Assembly: GCA_949358305.1 (NCBI GenBank)
Contig: OX442318.1
Location: 6,992,501-7,056,500, forward strand
Direction: 5' to 3'
DNA length: 64,000 bases
Origin: Strigamia acuminata
Lineage: Eukaryota; Arthropoda; Chilopoda; Geophilomorpha; Linotaeniidae
The notes below the pieces were generated by a model, which did no database searches, was not told the DNA's origin, and worked only from the letters and a program-made list of their open reading frames with translations. The translations under genes and the position numbers were made by a program. The first letter of the stretch is position 1. The number at the start of each line of letters is the position of its first letter. Below are positions 36,624 through 48,378 of this stretch, piece by piece.

Positions 36624-37464
36624 TTATCCAGTATTATCCTGTATTCTACGTGTTGGAGGACGTCCATAACCTTTTACTTGGAAAGCAGAATCTGGCTTCA
36701 CACCTCTGTAATGCAAATAAAGTGAAAATTATCGATTTGTTATCTGAAGACCATGTCAATAGTCCTAAACACTGCTTTTATTTGTTAGCTAACGACGATC
36801 AACTTTTTTCATACTTTTCTTAGCCCTGCCTCTCAAAACTATATCTACTTTTAATCAATTTTGCGCCTGAATTTGCAAAACTTCAGAGGTTCTGCTTGAC
36901 ACATATGAAAATCTCTCAAATATTTCTTAATTATTAAATTTTTTAAATATTGTCTTACGTTTTATCTCCCACTTTCGGTCCATCACCAGTGGACTTAACA
37001 GGTTCATTTCTGGAATGCAAATAAAGTAAAAATTATTTGTTATTTGAATGACAAACATTGCGAAATGAGAGCAAATGACTTGTAATAACACAACCAACTG
37101 GATATTTTTCTATATTATCCCTTGACTCTCAAAACTACTAACATATTTGATCAAACGAAACAACTTCAGCACTTTTCTGTCACACGTTAAGACTGGTTTA
37201 CCGTAATACAAACGTACTTTTGGTCACCATCCGATTGCCCTGCGTCAGCAGCTTGACATGTCAGTAAAAAACACGCCAGGTAGACCGCGATGAATGCGAT
37301 TTTTAAAACGATATTCTTCATGTTCTGTGACAGAAAAAATAAATTAAAATAAAGTGAAACTAAATATGACTATTTATGCTTACCAAAGTTTTTCCTACAG
37401 TTGCACAGATGATGAATCTTCAAAGTGGAGTTGTGAATGACAACTTTTGACTCCGGTATTTATA
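36624..37464 (-). CDS. Peptide gene copy C: secreted peptide with a Gly/Pro/Arg-rich end, three coding exons
   Basis: Minus strand: TATAAATA (37464-37457); 5' UTR exon ending 37384; 59-bp intron 37383-37325; coding exons 37321-37218, 37009-36959 and 36705-36624; 78 aa with all phases matching. The signal peptide (MKNI...LTCQA) is followed by DAGQSDGDQ, KNEPVKSTGDGPKVGDK, and TGVKPDSAFQVKGYGRPPTRR near the end. Acceptors TTCTGTCACAG, TTTGCATTCCAG and TTTGCATTACAG are good. It has no transposon in its introns and serves as the reference structure for the family. The short secreted cationic GYGRPPTRR-type end recalls proline/arginine-rich insect antimicrobial peptides, but there is no clear homologue, so the role is unproven. 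Confidence 0.65.
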
Positions 37465-38754
37465 GTTTGATATTTTAATTGCTTAGCTATGACTTATAGA
37501 ATAAATAAAACGTAATTCCAATCAATCCTTAGAGATGGATGAATAAAACTAATTAAGTGCACACAATTTATGGTTTTTGCAGACATCAAAGTTTGATTGT
37601 AATTAAATAAAATTTCATGCGAATTTTATAAAAATTTTATCAGAATTTTATACAAAACTCTTATATAACCTCTTACGCTCGAAAAGCCTTTTGCAAAGAA
37701 GAAACGCGTGTGGTATTTTTCTTTCAAATAAATTTCTATGTAAAATTTGTAAATAATTATCAAGTTTAGAGCAAAATTTTATTAAAGACATTAACCATGC
37801 AACAGTAATATAAATTCATAAAGAATTTTATAAATTTGTGTGTTTGTGGGTTCGAAATTGTGATTTATAGAGTTTTATTATAAAAGTGAGTTAAAAAGAG
37901 AACTTATAAAATAAATAAAGCGTAATTTCAATCGAGCTTTAATGATAGAAGAATAAATCTAATTAAGTGCGCACAGTTTATGATTTCCGCAAACATGAAA
38001 TTTTAATGCTCATTGATTAAAATTTAAAATAAAAATTTATAAAATTTTATATAAAACGCCAAAATAACCTGCAACGTTGCAAGGTCAAATGAAATTAACA
38101 AATGCACATTGTAGTTTTTATTCAAATTAATCTTTATTATATTATAAGTGATACGCATATTCAAAATAGAAATTTTTAATGTACAATTTGTACGTCAAAC
38201 TGGACAGCCAAGACACATTCAGGATTAAGCTATTGAACTCACAAGTCAGTGCAGGTGCGAGCGTGGCGTAATCCCTTGTTAATCCCTTTGGTTATTCTTG
38301 TTTATTTTACATACAAATCTTAATTTATATCAAATATCTAACATATGATACTTGAAAATACCTAAATAATTATATTTTATGTATTTATTCAATTTAGAAG
38401 TTAGTTTAATTTTACCGCTATTTTAATAAATAACAACATCTAGTGACAAAATTGATTATTTAATTCAATAATAGTACGTAACCGTCATATAAGTGGATTG
38501 CGATCACGTGGCACACTTTAATGTTTATACAGAGTGAGTGAAAAGTCTGGACACATTTTTTTCTTAAAAATACAGGATGGCCCAAATTAAACTGGCCCGA
38601 CTTTAAAGTGGGTGTCTTAAAAAAATTTATATACTGTTCAGTTAAATACATAGGCTATTAATTGTTTTAGTTGTGGGTACTGTTGTTTAATTAACGTTTC
38701 TGGTGCAGTTTTTCTACTCTTGCGTTTGGTGATTAATTTTTGATGATCGGAGCT
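37465..38754. repeat. Duplicated 5' flank of peptide gene C
   Basis: Matches 125-1290 and 54561-57699. It contains two copies of the AATTAAGTGC...TTTATG module (about 37495-37590, 37905-38005) and lacks the long AT arrays. From about 38220 it matches 57240-57699 (GTCAGTGCAGGTGCGAGCGT). No protein gene seen. Confidence 0.6.
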
Positions 38755-39679
38755 TGTAATGAGCCTGAATTATTCCTCAAATTAATAAAGAACAATTCCA
38801 AAAGCTCATTAGATGCTATGACTAGACTTATCCAAAATTATTACTATTTCTATTAAAACTCACAAATATTTATTCTGACTTAGAATAATAAGAAATTACA
38901 GTGATAAAATAAGGCTTAAATTAAATGTTTTATAATGCACTAAATAAAGAAATGATAGAAAGAAATAACGAAATGACTTCAAAACACGGCGAAACGTTGA
39001 TTTGACGTTCTCGACGTTCTGGCGACGATTTCTACTCGTAATCGTCGCGTTTCTTCGAATCTTCACTCACGGCTCTCGTCCCGTCTCTCGTACGTCGTTT
39101 CCCAATGAAAACGGACTTATTCCGTGACTCAAAACTGCTCCGAACTCGTCTGGTACGAATCGGCTCGCGTCGACTCGCTGGATCAACCGGACTCGTTCCG
39201 TAACTTCAAACTCTCTCTCGGCTCGCAACTCCGTCGTCATGGCGACGTATTTGCGACTCTTCGCAACGTCTAGCCGGATTTCCTCCACGGCAAGGCGAAA
39301 TCCCGAATCAACAATTGAGTTGACTCAAGACTGGAAAAATCCCACCGCACGTGAAATGTGCGGCAAGACCGAAATATCCCGCTGCTGACTGGTTTCAGCA
39401 GTAGGAAAACTCCCAAATCAACAACTGGTTGATACAGGAATATGGAAACTTCACATGGAATGTCACAAAAATACTGGTTTGTTTCAGGTTATTTTTGTGG
39501 TTGTGTTCTCAAGCAAAGTTTAGTTCATACTGAGGAGTTTTCACTCCTCTCAGGACTCATTTCCTGTTTGGAGGCTTGTGGGCTGGTTACCCTGGCAACC
39601 ACCCACATTTCCTCCCACTCTGCTTAGCTTTCTTGCCTGTAGACAGGAAGCATAAAAACTCAAACTAAAATATAATAAA

Positions 39680-40660
39680 TGTGGTGATCTCAAAATATTT
39701 CACCAACTTAGAAGATAAAATTAATTGTCTTCTAATTAATTTGACTGTGGCACACGCCAAGTCAGATCATGTGACCGAGGGGAGAAATCCTCTCTAGGCA
39801 CATATCACCCCAGGTTGTCCGGGGTGAAAAACGGTTATTAGCCGTTATGGTGCAATATGGTGTAATAACCACTAGTTGCACCCATTTGAGCTAAGTGCGC
39901 AGGTTTTCTGCGCAATATTGAAGCGTGCTGGGCTCGCGTCTTGGCTCAAATCGAGACTCTTGACAAAAATACACAACCCACAACATCACTGCGATATCTG
40001 CTCCGACAATACGTATTGACAGTGGACCGTGTAACCGTCAAGTTTCACCAGCTTGCTTTGTAACGAATTACAAAGCCAGCTATCCTGCTTGAATTAGCCG
40101 TAGCTAATTCCAGCAATCGAGAAGAGAAGTTTCCCGACGATCGTGAACCATCGCCGTCGCTGCCGCGCGAACGACAGCCACCGCCATCGTACGAGAGCCG
40201 GACGCCTACAGCCGTCAACCACCGCCGCCGAGCCGTCGCACGAGCCGTAGAAGAAACCCACGAGAACCATCGTCTTCGACCATCGTTCGTGAGTTTGCCG
40301 AAAACGAAGACGTTTGCCTTCGCTCAACAACATTGTGTTGTTTAAGCGCCATTTCTGACGCTTTGTAGCTTGCAACAGTCGTTGCAAGCCCTTCCTTTGT
40401 TTCATTGTTTCCCGCTCATTTTATTCTTGCGACTTGTCGCATTTCGTGATATTCATAATCATTATTAATATATATTGTAATTTAAACCGAATAAATAATT
40501 GTGTGATTTTTATTACCATAATAAACTGTCTTTTTATTCCTATTTTCGTAAACTTAACCCTAGACAAGTTTCGGCCGCGATATAAGTCTTGTAAAGCATT
40601 CACCTGCGGTTTCGTGCTTATTTATTAGAAATAAGTGCGATAATAACCCGGATCGCAGCA
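39680..40660 (+). repeat. 5' LTR of the gypsy element
   Basis: 981 bp. AATAAA at 40490-40495 is a candidate polyadenylation signal. It matches 51064-52044. Confidence 0.92.
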
Positions 40661-40662
40661 CG

Positions 40663-40680
40663 TGGGGGCCCAGCCGGGAT
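40663..40680 (+). promoter_or_regulatory. Primer-binding site, tRNA-Pro-like
   Basis: TGGGGGCCCAGCCGGGAT. It differs at three positions from TGGGGGCTCGTCCGGGAT, the classic tRNA-Pro primer site of gammaretroviruses. The site in the element at 57700-64000 differs at one. It follows the LTR after the dinucleotide CG in both elements. Confidence 0.65.
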
Positions 40681-40773
40681 AGTCATTGTATAAATTTTGA
40701 TAGTTTAAAATTTACCCGCCATTTTTATCTTGCTTATCTTTCTTCTCTATCCTTTCTAAATCCTCATTGAAAA

Positions 40774-42582
40774 ATGGCGACTCCTTCAGAGAAGAGACCG
40801 AGAGGAAGGCCGGCGAAGAGACGAGTGGCGATCGATCTACCAGTCGTGGATCAAGAAGTGACTGAGTCACAAGAACTGTTTGAAGCCATGGATCAAACAG
40901 CTAACTGTAACTCGGCACAGTTAATCGTGAATGAATTCACGCAAGCATTGGAGCGACAACAGCCATCCCCGCCAAGCGGCCAGTTGGACTTAAACAATCC
41001 AACTGGAAGTGGCCGTTCCAAGTCGCAAAACGATGATTTGAATTTACGAATTCAATCATCAAGTGCAGAGCACTCGCTGAATTCATCACCGGTTCAAGGT
41101 GCAGCACAGCAAGATTCGGAGAACTCCAATATGGAAGTTTCTCATTCTCCCGTGCGTGTTACCATGATGGACGCACTCCGTGAGCAAGCTAGGCTCGAGG
41201 GAGTAAAAGTCACTAGCGAAATGACTGTGGAACAAATCCACAAAGCTATGGTTCGCAAACAAAGCCAAAAAGACGTTGAAATCGTCAGAACAAGCTTGCA
41301 AGCAGAGTTCGAGCGAATGCATGCAGAAATGCAGCAGCAAAATGCCGAACTAAAACAACAACGTGCAAATGACCATGTTAAGTTGTTGCAATTAGAGCAG
41401 GAAAAAGCTTCCTGGCTAATTACTGACGAAGAGCAACAACAAAGGCTCGAGCAACTAAATCAAGCCCAAAAAGATTTAGAAATTGCTAATGAAAATTTGA
41501 GATTGGCCAACGCAAATTTGCGAGAAGCCAACACAAATTTAATGACAGCCGAACTAACCGCCCCAGTTCGAGCGAGGGAAGTAATTCCCTCCACTTCTCG
41601 AAATTACGAGAATTATGCTGCAGAACAAGCAGCAAGAGCTAAGAGATTAGCGCAACGAGAAAATGAAGTATTTCTCGCTCGACAGCAGTCAGTAATTGAT
41701 GCTGGTCAAGCCGCCAAAAGTCAAAGTACTGCAGAGCAGTTATTACGTGCCGACTTAGCTGCGCAAGCTCGTGAAAACGAAATTCTTCGCGCAGATCTAC
41801 TGACGGTACAAGAGAACTTTGCAGTAGTCGTACAAAAAGTACAAGACGTTTGCGGCGAAGATAATTTTGCAAAGCCAGCCCCAGTTTTGCAAAAAGGTGC
41901 TTCCAAATCACCTGAGTTGATTGAGTTAACATCAGCTAAACCGAAAGTCAGTCGACAATCAAGTTGGACTGACAGTGATGACTCACGCAGTAGTCGTGGA
42001 AGTCGTAATAGTCATCACAGTCGCAAAAAGAGAAAGCGACAACCAGACCCGACCGAATATCATTCCCCAAAAGTTCCGCAAAATTCGGATAGATTCTTTA
42101 GCAATAGTGACCAATTAATTGGATTGCTGGCGAAAAAGAATAAAGAACGTGAGAAACCACACGATCGTGGACGGTCACACGATAATCCGCGAGAAGGCTC
42201 ACCAAAACGCGATTGTCATAACGACATCCGTGATGGGCCGAGATACCGTGGAAATCCACCAGGTGGTGACCCACCAGGTGGAGACAGTTCAGATGGACAT
42301 GGAGGTGGCCACTCACGTGACCACAATTCGAATGGCAACCGAGGTGGAAGGGGACCACCAAATGGAGACCGTCGTCCGCCAGATGGCGACGATCCTCCGG
42401 ACCCCGATCCGCCGCCAAATCCGAATCATGAATCTGCGTCAGATACAGATTCCTCACACCCCAGTGTGAGAGGGCGATCTCGTCACAGAACACGTAGTAG
42501 AACTCAAAGACCCGATTTTTACACGAAAGATGAGATTGACCAGGCAAAATGCTCAACAACAGCGAAAAAGCAGAAGGGATAA
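40774..42582 (+). CDS. Gag-type ORF1: AT-hook, coiled coil and basic/Gly-Pro-rich end
   Basis: 602 aa. Residues 7-17 (KRPRGRPAKRR) form an AT-hook core GRP flanked by basic residues and could serve as a nuclear signal. About 163-370 is heptad-rich Gln/Glu/Lys/Leu coiled coil. From about 400 the chain is Ser/Arg/His-rich, then Gly/Pro/Asp-rich. There is no capsid homology or zinc knuckle; those are in ORF2. It overlaps ORF2 by 53 nt in a +1 relation. It probably provides the matrix-like N-terminal part of Gag. Confidence 0.8.
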   Translation: MATPSEKRPRGRPAKRRVAIDLPVVDQEVTESQELFEAMDQTANCNSAQLIVNEFTQALERQQPSPPSGQLDLNNPTGSGRSKSQNDDLNLRIQSSSAEHSLNSSPVQGAAQQDSENSNMEVSHSPVRVTMMDALREQARLEGVKVTSEMTVEQIHKAMVRKQSQKDVEIVRTSLQAEFERMHAEMQQQNAELKQQRANDHVKLLQLEQEKASWLITDEEQQQRLEQLNQAQKDLEIANENLRLANANLREANTNLMTAELTAPVRAREVIPSTSRNYENYAAEQAARAKRLAQRENEVFLARQQSVIDAGQAAKSQSTAEQLLRADLAAQARENEILRADLLTVQENFAVVVQKVQDVCGEDNFAKPAPVLQKGASKSPELIELTSAKPKVSRQSSWTDSDDSRSSRGSRNSHHSRKKRKRQPDPTEYHSPKVPQNSDRFFSNSDQLIGLLAKKNKEREKPHDRGRSHDNPREGSPKRDCHNDIRDGPRYRGNPPGGDPPGGDSSDGHGGGHSRDHNSNGNRGGRGPPNGDRRPPDGDDPPDPDPPPNPNHESASDTDSSHPSVRGRSRHRTRSRTQRPDFYTKDEIDQAKCSTTAKKQKG

Positions 42583-43789
42583 AATTATTTTGCAAAAAAT
42601 AAGTGAATTTACTTCTGATAAATGGACTCATCAAACAACAGATGAAAAGTTCATTAGATGGGATCGAGTTATCCCACATGCCTATAATGGAAATTGGCAA
42701 GCAGGGTCAAACCTCTTGCTGGAAATATTTGAACTAGGCAAGGTTCACAGTTTTGGCTGTGAAGGTGCATTGGCCCATCTAGTACCAAGAATACTGGTTG
42801 GCGATGTCAAGGAGTGGTTTCGCAGGAAAGACTTCACGAAGTGGGATGACTTCGTTAAACAATTTATGTTTAAATTCGGTGAATCGAGCGAAGACATCAA
42901 GACGCTCTGGAGATGTCTTAAGCAACGAAAAGGCGAAAGCTTACATTCGTACATGCTAAGAGCAGAGAATCTGCTTGGCAGAATGCCACATGCTGTTACT
43001 GATGCAACAGCTGATGATCAGTTTAGAGCTGGCCTCACAGAATATAGTAAAAATATTCTGATGATGTCGGACGCTCCCGACCCGGGGAAATTCTCCGAGT
43101 TAAACGAGTTCATGGAGGTCAATCAATTGCGCATTGACGAAAAGTACAAAGCTTACCTTACAGATAGCGAAAGGTCAGCGTACTTAAAGCGAGAGAAAAG
43201 ACTCGCTGAGCAAAACAATGAAACCTTTAATGGTTTGAAATTATTGCAGCCACCTAGTTACGAAGACTTTCTAGACGAGGTGGAAGGGAAGAGTTCGAAA
43301 AGAGAATCTTCCAAAAAGGACGTCAAAAATCCTCATTCAGTCCCTAAGTTACATGCAAATATAACTGGAGCTGAAACTCCGTCGTCTGAAGCTGAAGAAG
43401 CTGAAGAGGAGGAGGAAGCAGGAGACGAGACGTTGGCTTTATTAGCCAAAGCAGCGGCGTTGTTAGCAAAAAATAACCCCGTTGCAGGCAAATGGAAGCC
43501 AAGAATGAAACCAAAAAATGTTTCATTTGACGCATCAAAGGTGAATACCGAAAGGAATTCAAAATCACCCGCGGTGTCGCCAGAACGCCGGTCTGACGCT
43601 CGTTCTCGTTCTGCCTCACCAGCAGCAACGAAAAAGAAATCGCCTGCCACTGATCCATGCAATTTATGCAAAAAATTAGGGCATTGGCAAAAAGACTGCC
43701 CATCCTCTAAAAAGGACAAACCAGTGTCAACAGCTGAGTTTGAAAAAGCAGTCAAGATCATAACTGACATGTTTCGAAAAAACTTGTAG
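42530..43789 (+). CDS. gag: Gag ORF2: capsid and nucleocapsid
   Basis: 419 aa. Residues 20-230 have the retrotransposon capsid pattern (DVKEWFRRKDFTKWDDFVKQ, FKFGESSEDIKTLWRCLKQR). An acidic stretch lies near 285-300 and a CCHC knuckle CNLCKKLGHWQKDC at 377-390 (C-x2-C-x4-H-x4-C) for RNA binding. The frame is open upstream to about 42470, so it could be reached from ORF1 by frameshift or by its own ATG, which has an A at -3. It ends at TAG 43787-43789, four bases after a -1 slippery site. Confidence 0.85.
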   Translation: MRLTRQNAQQQRKSRRDKIILQKISEFTSDKWTHQTTDEKFIRWDRVIPHAYNGNWQAGSNLLLEIFELGKVHSFGCEGALAHLVPRILVGDVKEWFRRKDFTKWDDFVKQFMFKFGESSEDIKTLWRCLKQRKGESLHSYMLRAENLLGRMPHAVTDATADDQFRAGLTEYSKNILMMSDAPDPGKFSELNEFMEVNQLRIDEKYKAYLTDSERSAYLKREKRLAEQNNETFNGLKLLQPPSYEDFLDEVEGKSSKRESSKKDVKNPHSVPKLHANITGAETPSSEAEEAEEEEEAGDETLALLAKAAALLAKNNPVAGKWKPRMKPKNVSFDASKVNTERNSKSPAVSPERRSDARSRSASPAATKKKSPATDPCNLCKKLGHWQKDCPSSKKDKPVSTAEFEKAVKIITDMFRKNL

Positions 43790-43823
43790 ACGCAGATCCA
43801 TCAGGTCTAGTGGACGCTGCGTC
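43777..43823 (+). promoter_or_regulatory. Predicted -1 ribosomal frameshift signal, gag to pol
   Basis: A AAA AAC (43777-43783) lies in the correct register of the gag frame (CGA AAA AAC TTG TAG). After a 5-nt spacer a stem forms: GACGCAG (43789-43795) with CTGCGTC (43817-43823), extended by TCCA/TGGA inside. Slipping by -1 leads into the pol frame, which is open across this point and has no ATG at its start. Confidence 0.75.
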
Positions 43824-46800
43824 ACCTCCGAAATCGGAATCAGAGAATGAAAATCTGAAGATAATGGAAGATGTTGAAGAAGTTATTGATGAATTAATTC
43901 GTCAAACAGAACTAAAAGAAAAAGAATCTCTTGAGTTAACAAAGGAGATTGTCGGCGAAACTCCGACTGAAGAAGACACTTCCAATATTAAAGATAAAGT
44001 CGAAATTAAAGACGATAGACCAAGCTCAGTTCCAGAGACACCTGGAATTGAGGAATGCATTAAGTTATTTGCAGCTACAACTCTTGATACCAATGAGTTA
44101 TTAGACGAACTACCTTTGGAGCCTCCAATTACAGTTCCTCATAAATTGCGCAAGTTTGAGTGCAAAGTGGCTGGAATACCAAACAGCCAAGACCTTCCGA
44201 CGTTAAAGTTAGAAACGTTAAAAGGTGTAATAACCGGAATGTTGGACTCAGGAGCAAATAAAAGCTTCCTAGCCACTTCAGTTATTAATCAATTAGGTCT
44301 AGAAAAATATCTACGACCTATCGGACCTGGTGTCAGAGTCACGACGGCAAGTGAAGAAGTCACTCCAGATGGAACCATCCATCTTTCATTTCGATGGACA
44401 CATGGCACGTTACGTCATCCGTTCATCGTAATACCAAATAAGTATCCAATGGTACTATTGGGTTGCGATTTTATGAATAAATTAAAAATCCAACCTAATC
44501 CACAGACGATGTCTTGGAATTTCACGCAACCTGTGGATGCAGATTTACCCTACATTCCACAAGCGTTGCTGGAACGTTATTTGGAGAAAATAGAGGAACC
44601 CGATTCCTCATTTGTGACCTTTGCAAAAGCTTACGCTGCAAGTGTAACTCAAAGCAAAATTGATGAAGAGAATTTCATCCAAACGTTAGTCGAAGAAGCT
44701 AACTTAAATTTGGAGCAATCCAAATTATTAGAAAAGATGTTATCCAAACATAAAAGGATTATTTCTAAAAATCCAGGTAAAACACACCTGGTAAAGCACA
44801 AAATTGAGCTTGACACGGAGAAACCCATCCGTGTCCCCTTCAAGAGCATAAACCCTCAAAAAAGGGAAATAATCAGACAACTTTGTCAAGACATGATTGA
44901 CAAAGGCGTAGTCGTCAAAGCTGAAGGCGATTACGGAATGCGGCCAGTCCTAGTCATGCGACCAGGAAACGACCCACGCTTGTGCATTGATTTCCGCCCC
45001 ATCAATACACATACTAAGTACAACCCACCTCAAATGCCAACAATTGAGGAAATTCTGCGAGAAATCGGAGAATTCGAATGGGTCAGTACTATAGATCTGA
45101 CCAAGGGATATTGGCAGATAGAATTGCGACCTGAAGACAGAGAAAAGACTGCCTTCTGGAGTCCAATGGGAAGACTAATGTTTTTAGTAATGCCTTTTGG
45201 ATTAGTAAACGCACCGACTACTTTCCAAGAATTGATGGAAAAGGTTTTGGGTGACGTTTATAGAAAATTTGCATGGGCATATTTGGATGACATAATTGTT
45301 GTATCCAAATCGTTCGATGAACACATTAAACATTTAGATATAGTGTTTAAAAAATTGGCAGAAGCTAATTTACATGCGCACCCTGGCAAGACGCATCTCT
45401 GTAGAAAGGAATTGATTTTTCTAGGCTACAAAGTAGGAGTAGAAGGACTTGCAGTAGACCCTAAAAAAGTCGCTGCAATTACGCAATTTCCGGCTCCTAC
45501 CAATCTTAAGGAATTACAAAGATTTCTAGGCATGGTGAATTTCTTTCACCGCCTAATCAAGAATTTGGCCACAGTGGCAGAACCACTAAGGCCACTCTTG
45601 AAGAAAGATGCGGAGTTCGATTGGGAACTGCATCATCAGGCAGCATTCGACGCAATAAAAGACTTGCTTACGAATGCTGAAACAATGAAGATGCCTGACT
45701 TGTACATGCCATTTATTGTTCATACTGACGCCAGTAAACAAGGGTTGGGTGCAGCCCTTACACAAAAGAAAATTGTGGATGGCCAAGAAGTCGAAATGCC
45801 ATGCGTGTATGCAAGCAGAAGCTTGCAACCCGCTGAAAAGAATTATACTGTGACAGAATTGGAATGTCTCGCAGTAGTATGGGGATTACGCAAATTTCGC
45901 CCATATTTAGAGTACACTACATTCACTGTACAAACGGATCACCAAGCACTTAAGTGGTTGATGTCGTTATCTGACCCGTCGGGCAGATTAGCTCGTTGGC
46001 AAATGGAGCTGATGGCGTATTCATTCGAAATACAGTACGTCAAAGGTCCGCTAAATGTAATAGCAGACGCATTGTCACGTGCACCTGTCAGCGCACCTGA
46101 CGAACCAGAAGACGATGGCGATAATGATGATTTATTATCATATTGTCCATCTCCTTGCCGAAGTTGGCAAATGGGAAAATTGAACGAATTACCCAAGTCA
46201 ATAATAGTTAATGAAGACGATCAAGCATTAATTAATTTTTGTATTAACATGCATGATCCGTCAGGAACCCCTGACGTCGAATCAAGAGCTATGATGGCTA
46301 AGAAATTCGAGCTGCCAACAACAAATGTTTTAATAAAAGCATTTGCAGCTAAAATTGCGAAGCAGTTAGAATGTGATCCTCCAACGAGAGATGACATTAT
46401 TGCGGCGCAAAAAGCAGACAAATTTTGCCAACATGTTCGCAATTACTTGCTAAACAAGCAATATCCAAGTTACATAGTAACTCGTCTTCAAAGAAGAAAT
46501 TTTGAAAGACACGCGAGTACTTATCTCATTGAAGAAGATATGTTACTCCATTATCATCCTACCTCCACCGATGAATTGGGAGAGGATGGTAGGGCACTTA
46601 AAGTTGTTGTGCCAAGAAAATTGATTTATAAAATCATTTGGTTGATGCACGGACATCCACTGTCCGGCCACCCAGGCATTGCGAGGACAATGTATCGAAC
46701 TCGAAGAGTTTATACCTGGAAAGGTATGAAACGTGATATTACACGTTTTATTCAGCATTGTCAAGGATGTCAGGCATGTAAGCCGAGATCGAAGACCGAA

Positions 46801-48036
46801 ATTGAAGGCGCTCAAATTGGACCATTTGGACCATTTGACTGCCTCAGTGTGGATTTGTCTGGTCCCAAACCAAGAACCAGAAAAAACAATACCCACATTT
46901 GCGTCATCGTAGATGTCGCTACACATTGGCCCGAATTATTTCCAATGTGTAATCCAACGGCAATAAAAGTTGCCAACACAATTTATCACTTATCAATGAC
47001 TTTCGGATTTCCGAGACAAATCATAAGTGATAATGGACCACAATTTCGATCACAGGTCTATAGAGAATTTTGCAAAAAATTCGACATGTCGCGAACACCG
47101 ACATCGATTTATCATCCACAAAGCAATCCTGTGGAGAGAACCAATCGAGATATTAAATATTTAGTTTCGATTTATTTAGATATTCACGACCAATGGGATG
47201 AGTATCTACGCGAATTTGCGTTCAGTTTGAGAACAACTGTAACAAGAGGCAGAGATTATTCTCCTGCTTTCTTAAATTTTTTCCGAGAATTAAGAATTCC
47301 TTGGGATCCAAGAATTCCGGAAGGAATTTTAGTCATTGACCCAAAAAATCCGCATTTATATGTTCAGAAATTAGAAGCAATAATTGCAGAGACGTATCAG
47401 CATATGATGTCTCACGTCTTAGATTTAAGACGCCGTGTCGAAGCTGAAAAATCAGATAAGAAATTCGACAACTTCAGACAAAATGATTTAGTCTGGCGAG
47501 AGTCTCATATTCTCTCAAATGCCGCTAAAGGAATAGCAGCAGGCATTTCACCAAAAAGGAATGGGCCTTATGTAATTGTCAAAAGGTTACAAGGAGGCGC
47601 CTTTCAACTTCGACGGCTGAGTGATAATAAAATTTATCCAGCTGTTCACGGCACTGAATTGATGCCGTACTTTCCTGTTTTCAACCAAGAAATTTGGCTG
47701 GAAGGGGAGGAAGTGGGTCAAAAAACAAAAAATATTGTTAATACCTTGGATGATGCTAAATTATCCAAAATTCCTGTCGAAAACACGGAATCGAGTGAAA
47801 AATCAAAACTCAAAAATAACGAAGTCGATGAAATAAACAAGCGACTTGAAAATGTTTCTCTTGATGAAAATCTAGAAAAAGAAATGTTTTTAGAAAAAGA
47901 GAAAATTTCAAACAATGAGGAAAATAACTCATCTGACATTGGAGACGATGCTGATGACAATCTAAACAAGTTGGATTGTACTTCGCGAAAGTCAAAGTAC
48001 AACTTGAGATCTCGCGTTCCGCGAGTCAAGACATAG
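43784..48036 (+). CDS. pol: Pol polyprotein: protease, reverse transcriptase, RNase H, integrase
   Basis: The frame is open from before the gag stop; numbering here counts from 43810 (about 1,408 residues). Protease DSG near 146; RT motifs LCIDFRPIN near 391 and YLDD near 490; RNase H HTDAS near 638 with TELE near 683; integrase zinc finger HGHPLSGHPG...CQGCQAC near 947-990; catalytic Asp in SVDLSG near 1016, Asp in ISDNGPQF near 1073 and Glu in NPVER near 1107; GPY motif near 1253. The second Asp-to-Glu distance is 34 residues, one less than the usual 35. A C-terminal acidic tail of about 130 residues ends KYNLRSRVPRVKT. No chromodomain. All catalytic motifs are intact, so it may be active. 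Confidence 0.93.
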
Positions 48037-48274
48037 CCTTGACTTTCACCTTTTGGGTTTACCCGAAAGATCCGAGAGAGCAATCTCGTGACGTCATTCG
48101 TAGTAAATACTCGAATGACAACGTTCACAATGCGTTATAATTTGTGACGTCATTCGGTGTCACCGAAACAAGTTTGTTGCTCCAATCAACGAACTTAGCC
48201 ACTTTTCCGATAAGTTTTGAAGTGGATGCATCAACTCCGATACAGCACGACAGTTTTCCTTGATTCAGCAAACT

Positions 48275-48340
48275 GTAAGTTATTTTTCTGAAAGAAAAAT
48301 TTGATAAATATATTTAACATAATTTATTAATTCTTTCTAG
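48275..48340 (+). other. Predicted 66-bp intron upstream of the accessory ORF
   Basis: Donor ACT/GTAAGTTA and acceptor TTAATTCTTTCTAG are strong and the spacing is that of a minimal insect intron. It lies between the pol stop and the ATG at 48379, so the accessory ORF probably has its own spliced transcript. Confidence 0.5.
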
Positions 48341-48378
48341 CCGAAAGAATTTCTTTTTCAACGCGAAAAAGAAGGAAA

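Noticed and set aside
36422-36823. Plus-strand frame of 133 codons
   Set aside because: It overlaps exon 3 of peptide gene C in antisense and is not open in the duplicated segments B and D.
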